Part shown: in pieces, positions 9,171 to 18,321 of the stretch
Numbering within the stretch: position 1 is the first letter of the stretch
Layout: every line of letters begins with the position of its first letter
NCBI GenBank assembly: GCA_964469565.1
Contig: CAYXZD010000001.1
Span: forward strand, 372,001 to 436,000
DNA: 64,000 bases
Direction of reading: 5' to 3'
From: GCA-2720975 sp964469565
Lineage (GTDB): Bacteria; Planctomycetota; UBA1135; GCA-002686595
Program-made: the position numbers and the translations under genes
Notes under the pieces: generated by a model
Seen by the model: only the letters and a program-made list of their open reading frames with translations
The model's database searches: none
What the model was told of the DNA's origin: nothing

Positions 9171-10237
9171 AGCTCGTGTTTGTGACACAGGTCATCGACG
9201 GGGAGGATGCGGTCTTGGGGTTTGTCGTGCGCTGGATCCAGGGGCTGGCCAAAAACGTAGAGCGGGTGCGTGTGTTGGCACTTGAGGCCGGTGACGTTTC
9301 CGATCTGCCAGGCAACGTTGACGTATGCGTACTGGGTCGCGAAGGCCGTATTGGGCGGTGGCTGCGGTACCGACGATTGCTCCGGGAGGCCTTTGGGTCT
9401 GATGGCTTCGACACTCTACTCACCCACATGGTGCCCCGTTATTCCAATCTTGCAGCGGGCCTTGCGAAGCGTCACGGTGTGGGGCATTTCTTGTGGTATA
9501 CCCACAAAGGGGTCGACCGGCGCCTGCTCAAGGCCGTCGCGAGGGTCGATAAGGTCTTTACAGCATCCCCTGAATCCATGCGTGTAGAGACAGGTAAGAA
9601 GGTGGTGACCGGGCACGGTATCGATATCGTTCATTTTAGTCCGGCTCCGCCGAGTGCATCTGCCACTTTGCGGCTACTGTCCGTAGGCCGACTGTCACCT
9701 GCGAAGGACCCCATCACCTTGATACGCGGGCTGGGGACGCTTCTTGAGCGCGGACTTGATGTGCAGCTTGATTGGGTGGGAGGTGCGCTAGCTCCGGGGG
9801 ACGAGGGGTATGGCAGGCAGGTACTCGCCTTTGCGGAGGAGCTCGGCGTTCAGGATCGTTTTCATCTTCTGGGCCCGATTCCCTATCGCGAAATCCCAGA
9901 GACTTTCCGTAGGGCTGATCTGTTTGTATCGGCAAGTCGTACCGGTAGTGTGGATAAGGTCGTGCTGGAGGCCATGGCCTGTGGCGTGCCAGTCTTGACT
10001 TGTAATGAGTCGTTTGGGCCTCTACTGGCTGAACTCGGGCCAGACGCGGAAACGCTCGTCTTCCCCATCGGAGATGCACATGGAATGGCCCAGCGCGCAT
10101 ATAGCCTGCTGGGTATGGAGGCCGGGGAACGCGAGCATCTCGGGGCATCTTTGCGCAATCTGGTGGTTCGGGATCACGAGGTGGATGCCCTGATGGTCCG
10201 GCTTGTGGAGCTGATGGGGGCGACCCATGGGGATTAG
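9167..10237 (+). CDS. Glycosyltransferase family 4 (GT-B)
   Basis: A 356-residue protein. It begins MKLVFVTQVIDGEDAVLGF, with the C-domain signatures LLSVGRLSPAKDPITLIRGL and SASRTGSVDKVVLEAMACGVP. The first acidic residue of the usual E-x7-E pair is replaced (Gly-Ser-Val-Asp in place of E-G-x-P), a variation seen in some GT4 enzymes. The ATG overlaps the previous stop by four bases (ATGA). Donor and acceptor are unknown. Confidence 0.9.
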   Translation: MKLVFVTQVIDGEDAVLGFVVRWIQGLAKNVERVRVLALEAGDVSDLPGNVDVCVLGREGRIGRWLRYRRLLREAFGSDGFDTLLTHMVPRYSNLAAGLAKRHGVGHFLWYTHKGVDRRLLKAVARVDKVFTASPESMRVETGKKVVTGHGIDIVHFSPAPPSASATLRLLSVGRLSPAKDPITLIRGLGTLLERGLDVQLDWVGGALAPGDEGYGRQVLAFAEELGVQDRFHLLGPIPYREIPETFRRADLFVSASRTGSVDKVVLEAMACGVPVLTCNESFGPLLAELGPDAETLVFPIGDAHGMAQRAYSLLGMEAGEREHLGASLRNLVVRDHEVDALMVRLVELMGATHGD

Positions 10238-11159
10238 CTGCGAGTCTTTGAGTGTGGTTGTGACGTCATGGCGTACGCGCGATTATTTGCGCCTTTGCCT
10301 GGATTCACTTTCCATACTCAATCAATCGGGCGCCCAGGTGATCGTCGTGGATGATGCGGGAGGGGACGGGTCGGCAGAAATGGTGGCCTCGGAGTTCCCC
10401 TGGGTGCAACTCATCGCCCTGGACCAAAACGTGGGTTATTCGGTGGCAACAAACTTAGGTGCGGCCCAGGCCCGAGGTGAGTTTCTGTTCTTGCTCAATG
10501 CAGACACCGAATTGCGGCCGGGATGTGCTGAGCACTTGATGGAGGTTTTGTCGGCGACGCCGGGATGCCGGAGTGTGGCTCCACGTCTTGTGGGGGCGGA
10601 CGGTGAGACCCAGGCCACATGCATGGCTTTTCCCAAGCTTGCCACCGCGTTTTTTTTCGGCACCCCGCTCGAGCGCTACTGGCCCAACAGTCCAGAATTG
10701 CAGCGTTATTTCATGCGTGAATTTGACCACGCTCAGACACGTCCAGTGCCACAGGCTCCGACCGCAGCTTTGCTGCTTGCACGCGAGTGCTGGCAGTCCC
10801 TCGGCGGTTTTGACGAGGCTTTCGGTTTATTCTTTGGGGATGTGGACTTAGCCAAGCGCCTAGGGGAGTTGGGTGCTCCGCAGGAGCAACCCACCCTGTT
10901 TGTTCATGACGCTGTCACTGTTCACCAGGGTGGTGCAAGCACGCGTCAATTGGACGACTTTGTTAGCCGTTGGCATGGTGATCGTTTGACCTACTTTCGC
11001 AAGCACCATGGGGCGTTGGCGGCTCTGTGGGTAAAACTATGTACGAGCGGGGCGTGGCTGGCCCATGTCTTGGGGTTGACGCTGCGCAGGTTGCGGGGTG
11101 AGCCCAGTGAGCCCATCCGTCCCTTGTGCCGTTCCTTTGCCAGATTCTTGGCCTCCTAG
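10227..11159 (+). CDS. Glycosyltransferase family 2 (GT-A, rhamnosyltransferase-like)
   Basis: A 310-residue protein. The GT-A core SVVVTSWRTRDYLRLCLDSL, IVVDDAGGDGS and LNADTELRPG (metal/nucleotide-binding Asp motif), then FFGDVDLAKRLGELG, place it in GT2. The overall layout is like the WbbL-type rhamnosyltransferases that act on lipid-linked oligosaccharides, but the sugar is not determined. It is the only GT-A-fold enzyme in this operon. It starts 11 bases inside the preceding gene, and the next gene starts directly after its stop. Confidence 0.9.
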   Translation: MGISCESLSVVVTSWRTRDYLRLCLDSLSILNQSGAQVIVVDDAGGDGSAEMVASEFPWVQLIALDQNVGYSVATNLGAAQARGEFLFLLNADTELRPGCAEHLMEVLSATPGCRSVAPRLVGADGETQATCMAFPKLATAFFFGTPLERYWPNSPELQRYFMREFDHAQTRPVPQAPTAALLLARECWQSLGGFDEAFGLFFGDVDLAKRLGELGAPQEQPTLFVHDAVTVHQGGASTRQLDDFVSRWHGDRLTYFRKHHGALAALWVKLCTSGAWLAHVLGLTLRRLRGEPSEPIRPLCRSFARFLAS

Positions 11160-12938
11160 GTGATCGTGTCCATTCCAGAATCACTCATTGAGCCCCTGTG
11201 GCGCGTCCTAGATTGGATGGTCTCCCACGACCGGGGTGACGGCGCATTGATCTGTGGGAAGCACAAGGTCGAGCACACTGGAAAGAGCGCAGGTGCGATT
11301 GTGATAGCTTGCGAATTAGCGCGCTTAGGAGCCTCTGATCGCGAACGGCTGTTCTCGATTGCTCTAGCCCAATCACAGCGTCTCGTCCTGCGGCTTGAGC
11401 GCGAGGACTCCAGCACCTGTTTCACCTTTCGGCCAGGTCGTCACGATCCCTTCAACTGCTCGAACAGCGTGATCGATGGAGGAGCGTGTTCGGATGCTCT
11501 GGCTACGATGTTGGAGGTTTTCGGTTCACGGCTGACGTTTCATGAGCGCGAGTCGATTCAACATGCGTGCGTGCTGCATGCCCAGACCTACTTGCGTTAT
11601 GCGGTAATGGACAAACCCATCCCTGCCCAGCGCGCCTGGGCCATGACCGGGGTGGCGGGAGGGTGGCGCATGAGCGGGCATGAGGTGCTGGAATTGACTG
11701 TGCGCGAGGGCAGCAAGGGGCTAGCCCAATCCCAACACGCAGATGGGAGCTATCCCTATCATCCTGTGTCTGGTGGCGCTCCCCATCCCGGTTGCGAAGA
11801 TGTGTCTTCCTACTATCAAGGTCGCGTGACAGCCTTTTTGATCCACAGCTTGGAGGGCGTTGGCCTTGATCCCGCGCAGGGCGAGCATGGAATGGCTGTG
11901 CGTTCTGGCTTGGACTTCCTATGTGGGCTTTATGGACCCGATGGACTCAAGTGTGGCCTGGTGGAGGCCAAGCCTTGGTATTGGAGCGAATCGCCGGAAG
12001 TGGCTTCCCACGCGTTCGACGTCTATGCACTCTCACGAGGCTGGCGAATTTTTGGAGATGCCAACTATGGTCATGCAGCCCTCTTGTCATGGCGCAGCTG
12101 GTTATCCCGTTTAGACGACCAAGGCCAGCCCCATGCTCACTTTCAAAGGCAGGACAGTCGAACGAGCTATCAATGCTCCATGTTTTGGGCAGGGCACGCT
12201 TCGTGGCTGGCCCGTGCTTTACCCGACCTAGAAGCGCTCTTAGGGCTCGACTCGAGTGGGGCATTAGGCTCCGATTGCGGTGAGAGTCCCCGGATGAAGG
12301 TGTTTGCCGAAGCGGGTCTTGTTCGCTTGGAGAATGCTGGGATTGTTGCGTGGATCCGGACTGCGCGACCTGGTCGGGATGGTATGAATGGCAGCCCCTA
12401 TGGAGCGGGGATGGTGCGAGTCTTGAGCAAGGCTACAGGCACTGATTGCCTGCATCGGCCGATGGATGGTGCTCCGTTCGGCACTCCCCCTGTGGGGGAG
12501 TGGTGTGGGCGGGGTAAGCGTCAGGGCCTGCGGGCTAGTTTTTCTGCAGGCGCCGATGCCCTGCGGTTTTCCCTATGGTTGGCCCGCTGCGCTTGGCGAT
12601 CCGGCCGGTTTCGGGCGGCTCTGACCGAGCCCTTTCAGCGGCTGCGGGAAAACGTGCTCTCTCCTGCCGCGGGAAACGTCCGCAGTTGCTTTGATCTCGC
12701 ACCGCAGTACACCCTGCGTGAGTCGGGCGTGGAGCTCCTAGGTTGTCTTGCGTACCAGGACGGGACTCCGATGGCCCATACACGGGTGCGGCGCAGGTAT
12801 GACCTCGATGACCTGGGTTTAGTCGTGACGGATGAGATTCTTGAGGGCGGATCGGCGAGTCATCTGACGTATTCCGTACCCCTGGGGGCTGTGGATGTTC
12901 AACAGGACGCTCTGCGCGTGCACTACCGGATCACCTAG
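11160..12938 (+). CDS. Unassigned large protein, possible toroid/beta-sandwich glycan-active enzyme
   Basis: A 592-residue protein starting at a GTG that abuts the previous stop with no gap. I do not recognise a named family. The first ~380 residues read as alpha-helical repeats with aromatic and glycine turns (AGGWRMSGHEVLE, QSQHADGSYPYHPV, DVSSYYQGRVTAFLIHSLEG, SHAFDVYALSRGWRIFGD), like an alpha/alpha toroid. The last ~200 residues are rich in beta-type sequence (RRRYDLDDLGLVVTDEIL). That combination occurs in heparinase II/III-like lyases and related polysaccharide enzymes, but I could not identify catalytic residues with confidence. There is no signal peptide, so it may act in the cytoplasm on a lipid-linked glycan. 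The operon position implies a glycan role. Confidence 0.6.
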   Translation: MIVSIPESLIEPLWRVLDWMVSHDRGDGALICGKHKVEHTGKSAGAIVIACELARLGASDRERLFSIALAQSQRLVLRLEREDSSTCFTFRPGRHDPFNCSNSVIDGGACSDALATMLEVFGSRLTFHERESIQHACVLHAQTYLRYAVMDKPIPAQRAWAMTGVAGGWRMSGHEVLELTVREGSKGLAQSQHADGSYPYHPVSGGAPHPGCEDVSSYYQGRVTAFLIHSLEGVGLDPAQGEHGMAVRSGLDFLCGLYGPDGLKCGLVEAKPWYWSESPEVASHAFDVYALSRGWRIFGDANYGHAALLSWRSWLSRLDDQGQPHAHFQRQDSRTSYQCSMFWAGHASWLARALPDLEALLGLDSSGALGSDCGESPRMKVFAEAGLVRLENAGIVAWIRTARPGRDGMNGSPYGAGMVRVLSKATGTDCLHRPMDGAPFGTPPVGEWCGRGKRQGLRASFSAGADALRFSLWLARCAWRSGRFRAALTEPFQRLRENVLSPAAGNVRSCFDLAPQYTLRESGVELLGCLAYQDGTPMAHTRVRRRYDLDDLGLVVTDEILEGGSASHLTYSVPLGAVDVQQDALRVHYRIT

Positions 12939-12944
12939 GGAACG

Positions 12945-14129
12945 ATGACCTCTCTCGAACACGCTATGTCGCCGCTGGCCCTTGTAGCCAATGCACGTAT
13001 GCCCTCGCAGCGTGCACAGTCGATCCAACTCGCTCAGGTGGCAGCGGCATTTGAGCGGGCAGGTATTCGTACGACGCTTTACTATGCCCGACGTCGGGGA
13101 ACAGTTGTGCTACCGGCGGTGGACTTGTTTGCGTCCTACCCGGTGGGCCAGGAGCTTCCTGGTGCAGTGGCTCTCAATTGTGTGGACTGGATCGATCGGG
13201 CACCTAGGCCTTTCCAGTTCCTACCGGCGCGAGTACAGGAGTGGAGCTTCGCCCGCTCGGCGGTGCGAGCCATGCAGGCTCTACCTGCGGAACAACCCGT
13301 TCTCACCCGTGAAATCGAGGTTGCCGCTGGCCTGCGTTCGAGGCGTCGAGTGTTCTTGGAGGTCCACCGCGTCCCCGGAGGGCGTGTGCGCAGGGCGATG
13401 CTAGTGAGTGCATCCGCGCACATCGCTGGCGTGATTGCTATTTCAGAGGGGGTTCAAGAAGACCTAGTTGCTCTGGGTCTAGACCCCGGCCGCATCCATG
13501 TGGCCCATGACGGTGTCGACCTTGCCCGCTTCGAAGGCCTGCCTAGTCAGGCTGAGGCGCGTTCATTGTTGGGATTCGATGCGGAGGGTCCTCTAGTCGC
13601 GTATACGGGTGGCCTACTGAAGTGGAAGGGGGTGGATGATGTCCTTGAGTCGGCGCGCCTCTTGCCAAACGTACAGTTCGTTCTGGCGGGGGGAATGGAA
13701 GCCGATGTTGAGAGGATACGGAGTGCAGCCCGTGACTGTTCCAACCTGCGAGTGGATGGTTTCCAGAGGAGCGAGCGGGTGCCTGTGTATCTGGCCGCCG
13801 CTGACATTGCATTAGTTCCGAATCGGTCACAGCCTGCAATCAGCTCCCGGTACACATCACCGCTGAAGATCTTTGAGTCAATGGCCGCTGGCGTCCCTCT
13901 CGTCTGTTCAGATTTACCCAGTCTGCGCTCGATTCTCAGTGACGATGAGGCTCAGTTTGTGACACCGGATGATCCTAGGGCCTTGGCTGCGGGCATTTCC
14001 GCGTTGCTGGCTGACCCGGTCAGGCGGGCGGCTTATCGGCGGCAGTTTCTTGAGAGGGCGGGTCGGCACTCTTGGGAGGCTCGTGCTGAGTCAATTCTCA
14101 CCTGGATGACGACGATGACCTCGACCTAG
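12945..14129 (+). CDS. Glycosyltransferase family 4 (GT-B)
   Basis: A 394-residue protein. N-terminal ALVANARMPSQRAQSIQLAQVAAAF is typical of GT4 enzymes that begin with a short loop after strand 1. LVAYTGGLLKWKGVDDVLESA and SSRYTSPLKIFESMAAGVP form the donor site. The ATG at 12945 lies six bases after the previous stop; an ATG at 12966 is an alternative. Substrate unknown. Confidence 0.9.
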   Translation: MTSLEHAMSPLALVANARMPSQRAQSIQLAQVAAAFERAGIRTTLYYARRRGTVVLPAVDLFASYPVGQELPGAVALNCVDWIDRAPRPFQFLPARVQEWSFARSAVRAMQALPAEQPVLTREIEVAAGLRSRRRVFLEVHRVPGGRVRRAMLVSASAHIAGVIAISEGVQEDLVALGLDPGRIHVAHDGVDLARFEGLPSQAEARSLLGFDAEGPLVAYTGGLLKWKGVDDVLESARLLPNVQFVLAGGMEADVERIRSAARDCSNLRVDGFQRSERVPVYLAAADIALVPNRSQPAISSRYTSPLKIFESMAAGVPLVCSDLPSLRSILSDDEAQFVTPDDPRALAAGISALLADPVRRAAYRRQFLERAGRHSWEARAESILTWMTTMTST

Positions 14130-14216
14130 ATTCCCGTTTCTTGACCACCGGGTTCTTTGTTCTCTGCTTCGCCGGGCCGAGGGGATACCCTAGATTCGTT
14201 CGATCCCCTTACCGCC

Positions 14217-15389
14217 GTGAAAGTCCTCTATCTCACTGACTCACTCTCTGACCTCGATGGCGTGGGGCGCTATGGCATGCGCTTGATCGCTGCACTTGAG
14301 TCCGTAGAACCCGACCTGCAGGTTCAGGTGCTCTTAGCGCGCAAGCACCGACCGACTTCAGCCAGTATTCCCACGCACTGGGACGTGGGCGTAGCTCTGC
14401 CACCCGATTACTTCTATTACATGTCCCCACTCCGCTATTGGGTGTGGCGCTTGCTGGGCGTATGGCGAACGTGGCGGGCAGCTCGTGGGGCGGATCTCGT
14501 ACACGCCATCAAGGACTTTCCCCACAGCCATGTTGCAAGGCTTGGAGCACGACTCGCGGGTGTGCCCTGCGTGGCGACTGCGCACGGAACCTATAGCATT
14601 GAGCCCTTGGCTTCACCCCGGCATGGGGCCAGTGCTCGAGCGGACATGCACTCTTTTTCCCGGATCATTGCTGTGAGCGAATACACCAAGGCCCGCATTC
14701 TTGAGGCGATGGGAGCAGGGTTTGAGTCCAAGGTGTCCGTCGTCACAAACTGCGTGGAGGCTAGCCACTATGAAACCGAGCGGCGCCTCGCCGGTGTTCC
14801 GTGGGAGGATCAGTCATTCACCTTGTCCATCGGCGAACTCAAGGAGCGCAAGGGCCATCATCTTGCACTTGCCGCATGGTGTCAGCTCGCTGGTGAGAAT
14901 CCACAATTGCACCACTACGTGGTCGGGAACGTGGCTACTGAAGGATCGGAGGATGCCTATGCCCGCCAATTGCATGAGCTCATTTCAAAGTATGGGCTTG
15001 AGGGCCGGGTTCATTTCTTGGGCAACGTGAGTGAGGAGCAGAAAGTCGACCTCTTGCAACGTGCTGAACTCTTCATCCACACGCCCGTGACGGCAGCAGA
15101 CGGTGGTTTTGAGGGCTTTGGCATTGTGTACCTTGAGGCATCAGCAGCGGGGACGGCATGCCTAGGAACCCTAGGGTCGGGGGCGGAAGACGCCGTCAAG
15201 CATGGAGTGAGCGGCCTCCTGGTGGATCCTGAACTCGACTCTGTCGTTTGCGGCCTGCGAGAACTGCTCACCGACCCCGACCGCAGGCAGTCTCTGGGGC
15301 GGGGGGGGCAGGCGTGGGCCGCACAGGCTAATTGGAAGGGCAATGCGGTCCGCGTGCTTGAGTTGTACCGCGAGGCACTGTCCAAATGA
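14217..15389 (+). CDS. Glycosyltransferase family 4 (GT-B)
   Basis: A 390-residue protein from the GTG at 14217, chosen because the sequence KVLYLTDSLSDLDGVGRYG starts there; the frame is open upstream to a TTG at 14157 but that segment has no GT feature. Motifs are HGTYSIEP, IIAVSEYTKARILEA, TLSIGELKERKGHHLALAAW and DGGFEGFGIVYLEASAAG (E-x7-E). A run of eight G lies at 15301-15308 within the coding sequence. The ATGA overlap with the next GT shows co-translation. Donor and acceptor unknown. Confidence 0.9.
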   Translation: MKVLYLTDSLSDLDGVGRYGMRLIAALESVEPDLQVQVLLARKHRPTSASIPTHWDVGVALPPDYFYYMSPLRYWVWRLLGVWRTWRAARGADLVHAIKDFPHSHVARLGARLAGVPCVATAHGTYSIEPLASPRHGASARADMHSFSRIIAVSEYTKARILEAMGAGFESKVSVVTNCVEASHYETERRLAGVPWEDQSFTLSIGELKERKGHHLALAAWCQLAGENPQLHHYVVGNVATEGSEDAYARQLHELISKYGLEGRVHFLGNVSEEQKVDLLQRAELFIHTPVTAADGGFEGFGIVYLEASAAGTACLGTLGSGAEDAVKHGVSGLLVDPELDSVVCGLRELLTDPDRRQSLGRGGQAWAAQANWKGNAVRVLELYREALSK

Positions 15390-16648
15390 GAATCCTGTTT
15401 CTTTGTGAAATCGACGACCCTGGTGTGGGCTCATCCACTCGCCAGATGTATCAACTCGCTGAATCCCTGAGGGCGCTGGGCCACCAGACGCGCTGTTTGT
15501 CGGCAGTCCGATCCCAAGCAGAGGCTGGGGAAGTGGAGATTCAGGGGATGTGGGTGACTCGCGTCCACTCTGACTATCCCGTCCGCTTTCGCCCGTGGAA
15601 ATCACTTCACAACAGGGTCATGGACGGGCCACTGCAGCAGTTACTGGATTCCTTTCAGCCCGACGTCGTCCACGCACACCTGCTGCATACTCATATTGGG
15701 TACCACGCCCTGACCCAATCGGCACGCTCCGGTGCGGCGGTGGTTTTCACTGCTCATGACGTGATGACGTTTTGCTATCAAAAACTGACTTGCTTCCACG
15801 GTGGTGAAGCCGAGGGGGGCAAACTCAATGATGTCCGAGCGCGACTCACGAAATGTGTGCCCTGCCAACGGTTACGCTTTCGCCCTGGAAGAAACCGGGC
15901 TATCCGGGCAATTCTGGATCGCGACGTTCATCGTATGACCGTTGTTTCCCATGCGCTTGGGGACGCCCTGCGGTCCAATGGCCTGCGCGTTGATTCAACC
16001 CTGCACAACGCCCTGCTTCTCGGGGAACCCGTTCGGCCAGAGGCTGTCGGGCGATTTCGGTTGCGCTACGATCTCGATGGAAAACGAGTGATCACCCTTG
16101 GCGGTCGACTGCATGAGCAGAAGGGGGTTGGCCAACTGCTCCGAATGATGGGTCTTCTCAAGCAGCGCCATCCCAACCTGCGCCTCTTGTTGATGGGGAA
16201 ACGGGACGTGTACGACGCAGAGTTCAAATCCATGGCCCAGGACCTCGGTGTGCACCGCATGGTGGTGGGGACTGGCTGGCTGGATGGGGAGGAACTCGCG
16301 GCGGCCTATGCTTGCACAGATGTGGTCGTGATGCCGTCGCTGTGTTTTGACACCTTTGGGCTCGTCAATCTGGAGGCGATGGAACACTCCAAACCCGTGG
16401 TGGCCAGTTGCCATGGAGGTGCGCGGGAAGTCGTGCTGGACGGAGAGACTGGCTACATCAGGAACCCCTTTGATCTCGAGGCATTTGCAGGCGCGATTGG
16501 AGACCTCCTTGACCAAGATGAGTTGAGGGGCCAGATGGGGCGCGCGGGGCGCGAGCGGCTTGAGGCTCATTTCGGGATGGAGCGCCTGCGGGATGAAGTC
16601 TTGGCTGAGTACGAGCAAGGCCTTGCCATCGTTCGATCCCCCTCCTAG
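15386..16648 (+). CDS. Glycosyltransferase family 4 (GT-B)
   Basis: A 420-residue protein. MRILFLCEIDDPGVGSSTRQ is the first strand and loop. A cysteine cluster in the N-domain (TFCYQKLTCFHGGE and, later, TKCVPCQRLRF) is typical of the GT4 subgroup with a Cys-rich insertion. The C-domain has VITLGGRLHEQKGVGQLLRM and CFDTFGLVNLEAMEHSKP. Last gene of the operon; it overlaps the previous stop by four bases and is followed by a ~240-base gap. Confidence 0.92.
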   Translation: MRILFLCEIDDPGVGSSTRQMYQLAESLRALGHQTRCLSAVRSQAEAGEVEIQGMWVTRVHSDYPVRFRPWKSLHNRVMDGPLQQLLDSFQPDVVHAHLLHTHIGYHALTQSARSGAAVVFTAHDVMTFCYQKLTCFHGGEAEGGKLNDVRARLTKCVPCQRLRFRPGRNRAIRAILDRDVHRMTVVSHALGDALRSNGLRVDSTLHNALLLGEPVRPEAVGRFRLRYDLDGKRVITLGGRLHEQKGVGQLLRMMGLLKQRHPNLRLLLMGKRDVYDAEFKSMAQDLGVHRMVVGTGWLDGEELAAAYACTDVVVMPSLCFDTFGLVNLEAMEHSKPVVASCHGGAREVVLDGETGYIRNPFDLEAFAGAIGDLLDQDELRGQMGRAGRERLEAHFGMERLRDEVLAEYEQGLAIVRSPS

Positions 16649-16890
16649 GGGCGTCTGACGACCCTCTACTGGAGTCTTTGGAGGACATTGGGCCCCCCGG
16701 CCCCTGATGAGCCTCAAGGCCCCCTCTGCAAGGACCGATGAATGGGGCAAGAGCCGTGGCCTTTCCTTTGCCAAAATCTACCGTGAGGGGTAGAGTTTGA
16801 CCGTCGGAAGGGCCATTCAGAGGATGGCAGACCCACTGGGTGCAAGTGGGCGTCACGTCTTGGAGGCTCGATTACCCCCCTGGTTCCCCT
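16649..16890. other. Intergenic gap between GT operon and radical SAM gene
   Basis: About 240 bases with no convincing gene. A short GGGCC/GGCCC inverted repeat with a CCCC loop occurs near 16690, but no T-run follows, so I do not call a terminator. The radical SAM gene's frame is open into this gap from 16840. Confidence 0.5.
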
Positions 16891-18297
16891 ATGCGCAAGA
16901 CCTTACTGACCTACGTCAAGCCCCACGTCCAAGAAGACCCTCTCTCGATGATTCTGGGCATTGGCTACATGGGAGCCATGCTCGAACGAGAGGGGATCCC
17001 GATTGAGCTGCACGATGAGCGCGTGGCTACAGACCAGGAAATGAAAGCGGCCATTGAGCGCAATGAGGTGATCGGCTTCAGCGCCTTGACCCCGAACATA
17101 CGCCGCGCGATTGCTTGGGCAAAGTACGCCAAGGAGCAGGGCAAGATCACAGTCATGGGGGGGCCCCACGCATCGGTGGACCAGGGTGTATTCCTAGAGA
17201 CCGGCCACTTTGACTACGTCTTGAAAGGCGAGGCTGAGTACACGTTTCCCCAGATGCTCAAAGCAATCGACGGAAACGATGACGCAGCTTTGCAGCAGGT
17301 TCCTGGATTGGCTGCTTGGCGAGATGGGCAGTTGGCTTTCGACAGTCAGGCCCCGCCCCTGATCAAGAAACTTGACGAGCTCCCCATGCCGGCCAGGCAT
17401 CTCTTGCCCATGGAGACTTACTTTAAGAACAACCCCGAGCACCTTTGCTACATTTTCACGACGCGTGGATGTCCGTTCAAGTGCATCTTCTGCCAGAAGG
17501 AGCTTACTGGACGCGGATTTCGGGTCCGTTCCACTGAGGCCATCGTTGACGAACTGGAACACCTCATCAAGACGTATGACCCGGGCGTGATTCTGTTCGT
17601 GGACGAGATCCTTACCCTGCGCAAGAAGCGCATCCATGAGATGTGCGATGAGATCTTGCGCCGTGGGCTGAAGTTTGAATGGGTGGCAAACACCCGCGCA
17701 GATTGTGTGGATTATCCACTACTCAAGCACATGCACCGAGCTGGGTGTCGGCGTATCTACTACGGATGGGAGTCGGGTTCACAGCGCATGCTGGATGTTC
17801 TCAAAAAGGACCTCACTCCAGAGGAGATTATCAGTGCTGCCAAAATGACCCGGCGTGCGGGTATCTGGGCAAAGGTGTACCTCATTGTGGGTTCACCAGG
17901 CGAGACCCAGAAGGATATTGAGGAAACCGAAAAGGTCCTGCGCCTCGCTGGGCCCGATTTGATCCGGATCTCCGTGTTCAATCCGCTGATTGGTACAGAG
18001 TCTTGGGATAACTACCAGGCGAACATCGATATCGCCGACCTTTCCGAGAACTACGTCTCTTCGAATCGTTCTGGCTATAAGCACGAAAACTTCACCCAGG
18101 TGGGCCTCGAAGAATTGCGTAAGGACATGGTGCGTTCCTATGAGCGCTGGTACTACTCCATGCCCCAGCGCACCAAGCGTTTCTATGAGCGCGCCCTCTA
18201 CTACATTGAGAATCCGGTGTTTGGCCGCAAGCGACTTGGCCGAGCTGTCGGATTGGTCCCACCACCCAAGCGTCACGTGGTGACCAGCCACCACTAA
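16891..18297 (+). CDS. Radical SAM protein with N-terminal B12-binding-like domain
   Basis: A 468-residue protein from the ATG at 16891; the frame extends upstream to a GTG at 16840 but the conserved start is the KTLLTYVKP segment. The N-domain (about 1-140) is the Rossmann-like cobalamin-binding type (LGIGYMGAMLEREG, VIGFSALTPN, VMGGPHASVD). I see no DxHxxG motif, so any cobalamin would not be His-ligated. C194, C198 and C201 in CPFKCIFC bind the 4Fe-4S cluster. Such B12-SAM enzymes carry out methylations, ring formation or other radical chemistry; the substrate is unknown. Its position after the GT operon suggests modification of a sugar, lipid or carrier, which is inference. Confidence 0.88.
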   Translation: MRKTLLTYVKPHVQEDPLSMILGIGYMGAMLEREGIPIELHDERVATDQEMKAAIERNEVIGFSALTPNIRRAIAWAKYAKEQGKITVMGGPHASVDQGVFLETGHFDYVLKGEAEYTFPQMLKAIDGNDDAALQQVPGLAAWRDGQLAFDSQAPPLIKKLDELPMPARHLLPMETYFKNNPEHLCYIFTTRGCPFKCIFCQKELTGRGFRVRSTEAIVDELEHLIKTYDPGVILFVDEILTLRKKRIHEMCDEILRRGLKFEWVANTRADCVDYPLLKHMHRAGCRRIYYGWESGSQRMLDVLKKDLTPEEIISAAKMTRRAGIWAKVYLIVGSPGETQKDIEETEKVLRLAGPDLIRISVFNPLIGTESWDNYQANIDIADLSENYVSSNRSGYKHENFTQVGLEELRKDMVRSYERWYYSMPQRTKRFYERALYYIENPVFGRKRLGRAVGLVPPPKRHVVTSHH

Positions 18298-18321
18298 TGC
18301 GACCGGTTGAGCGCCCGGGGC

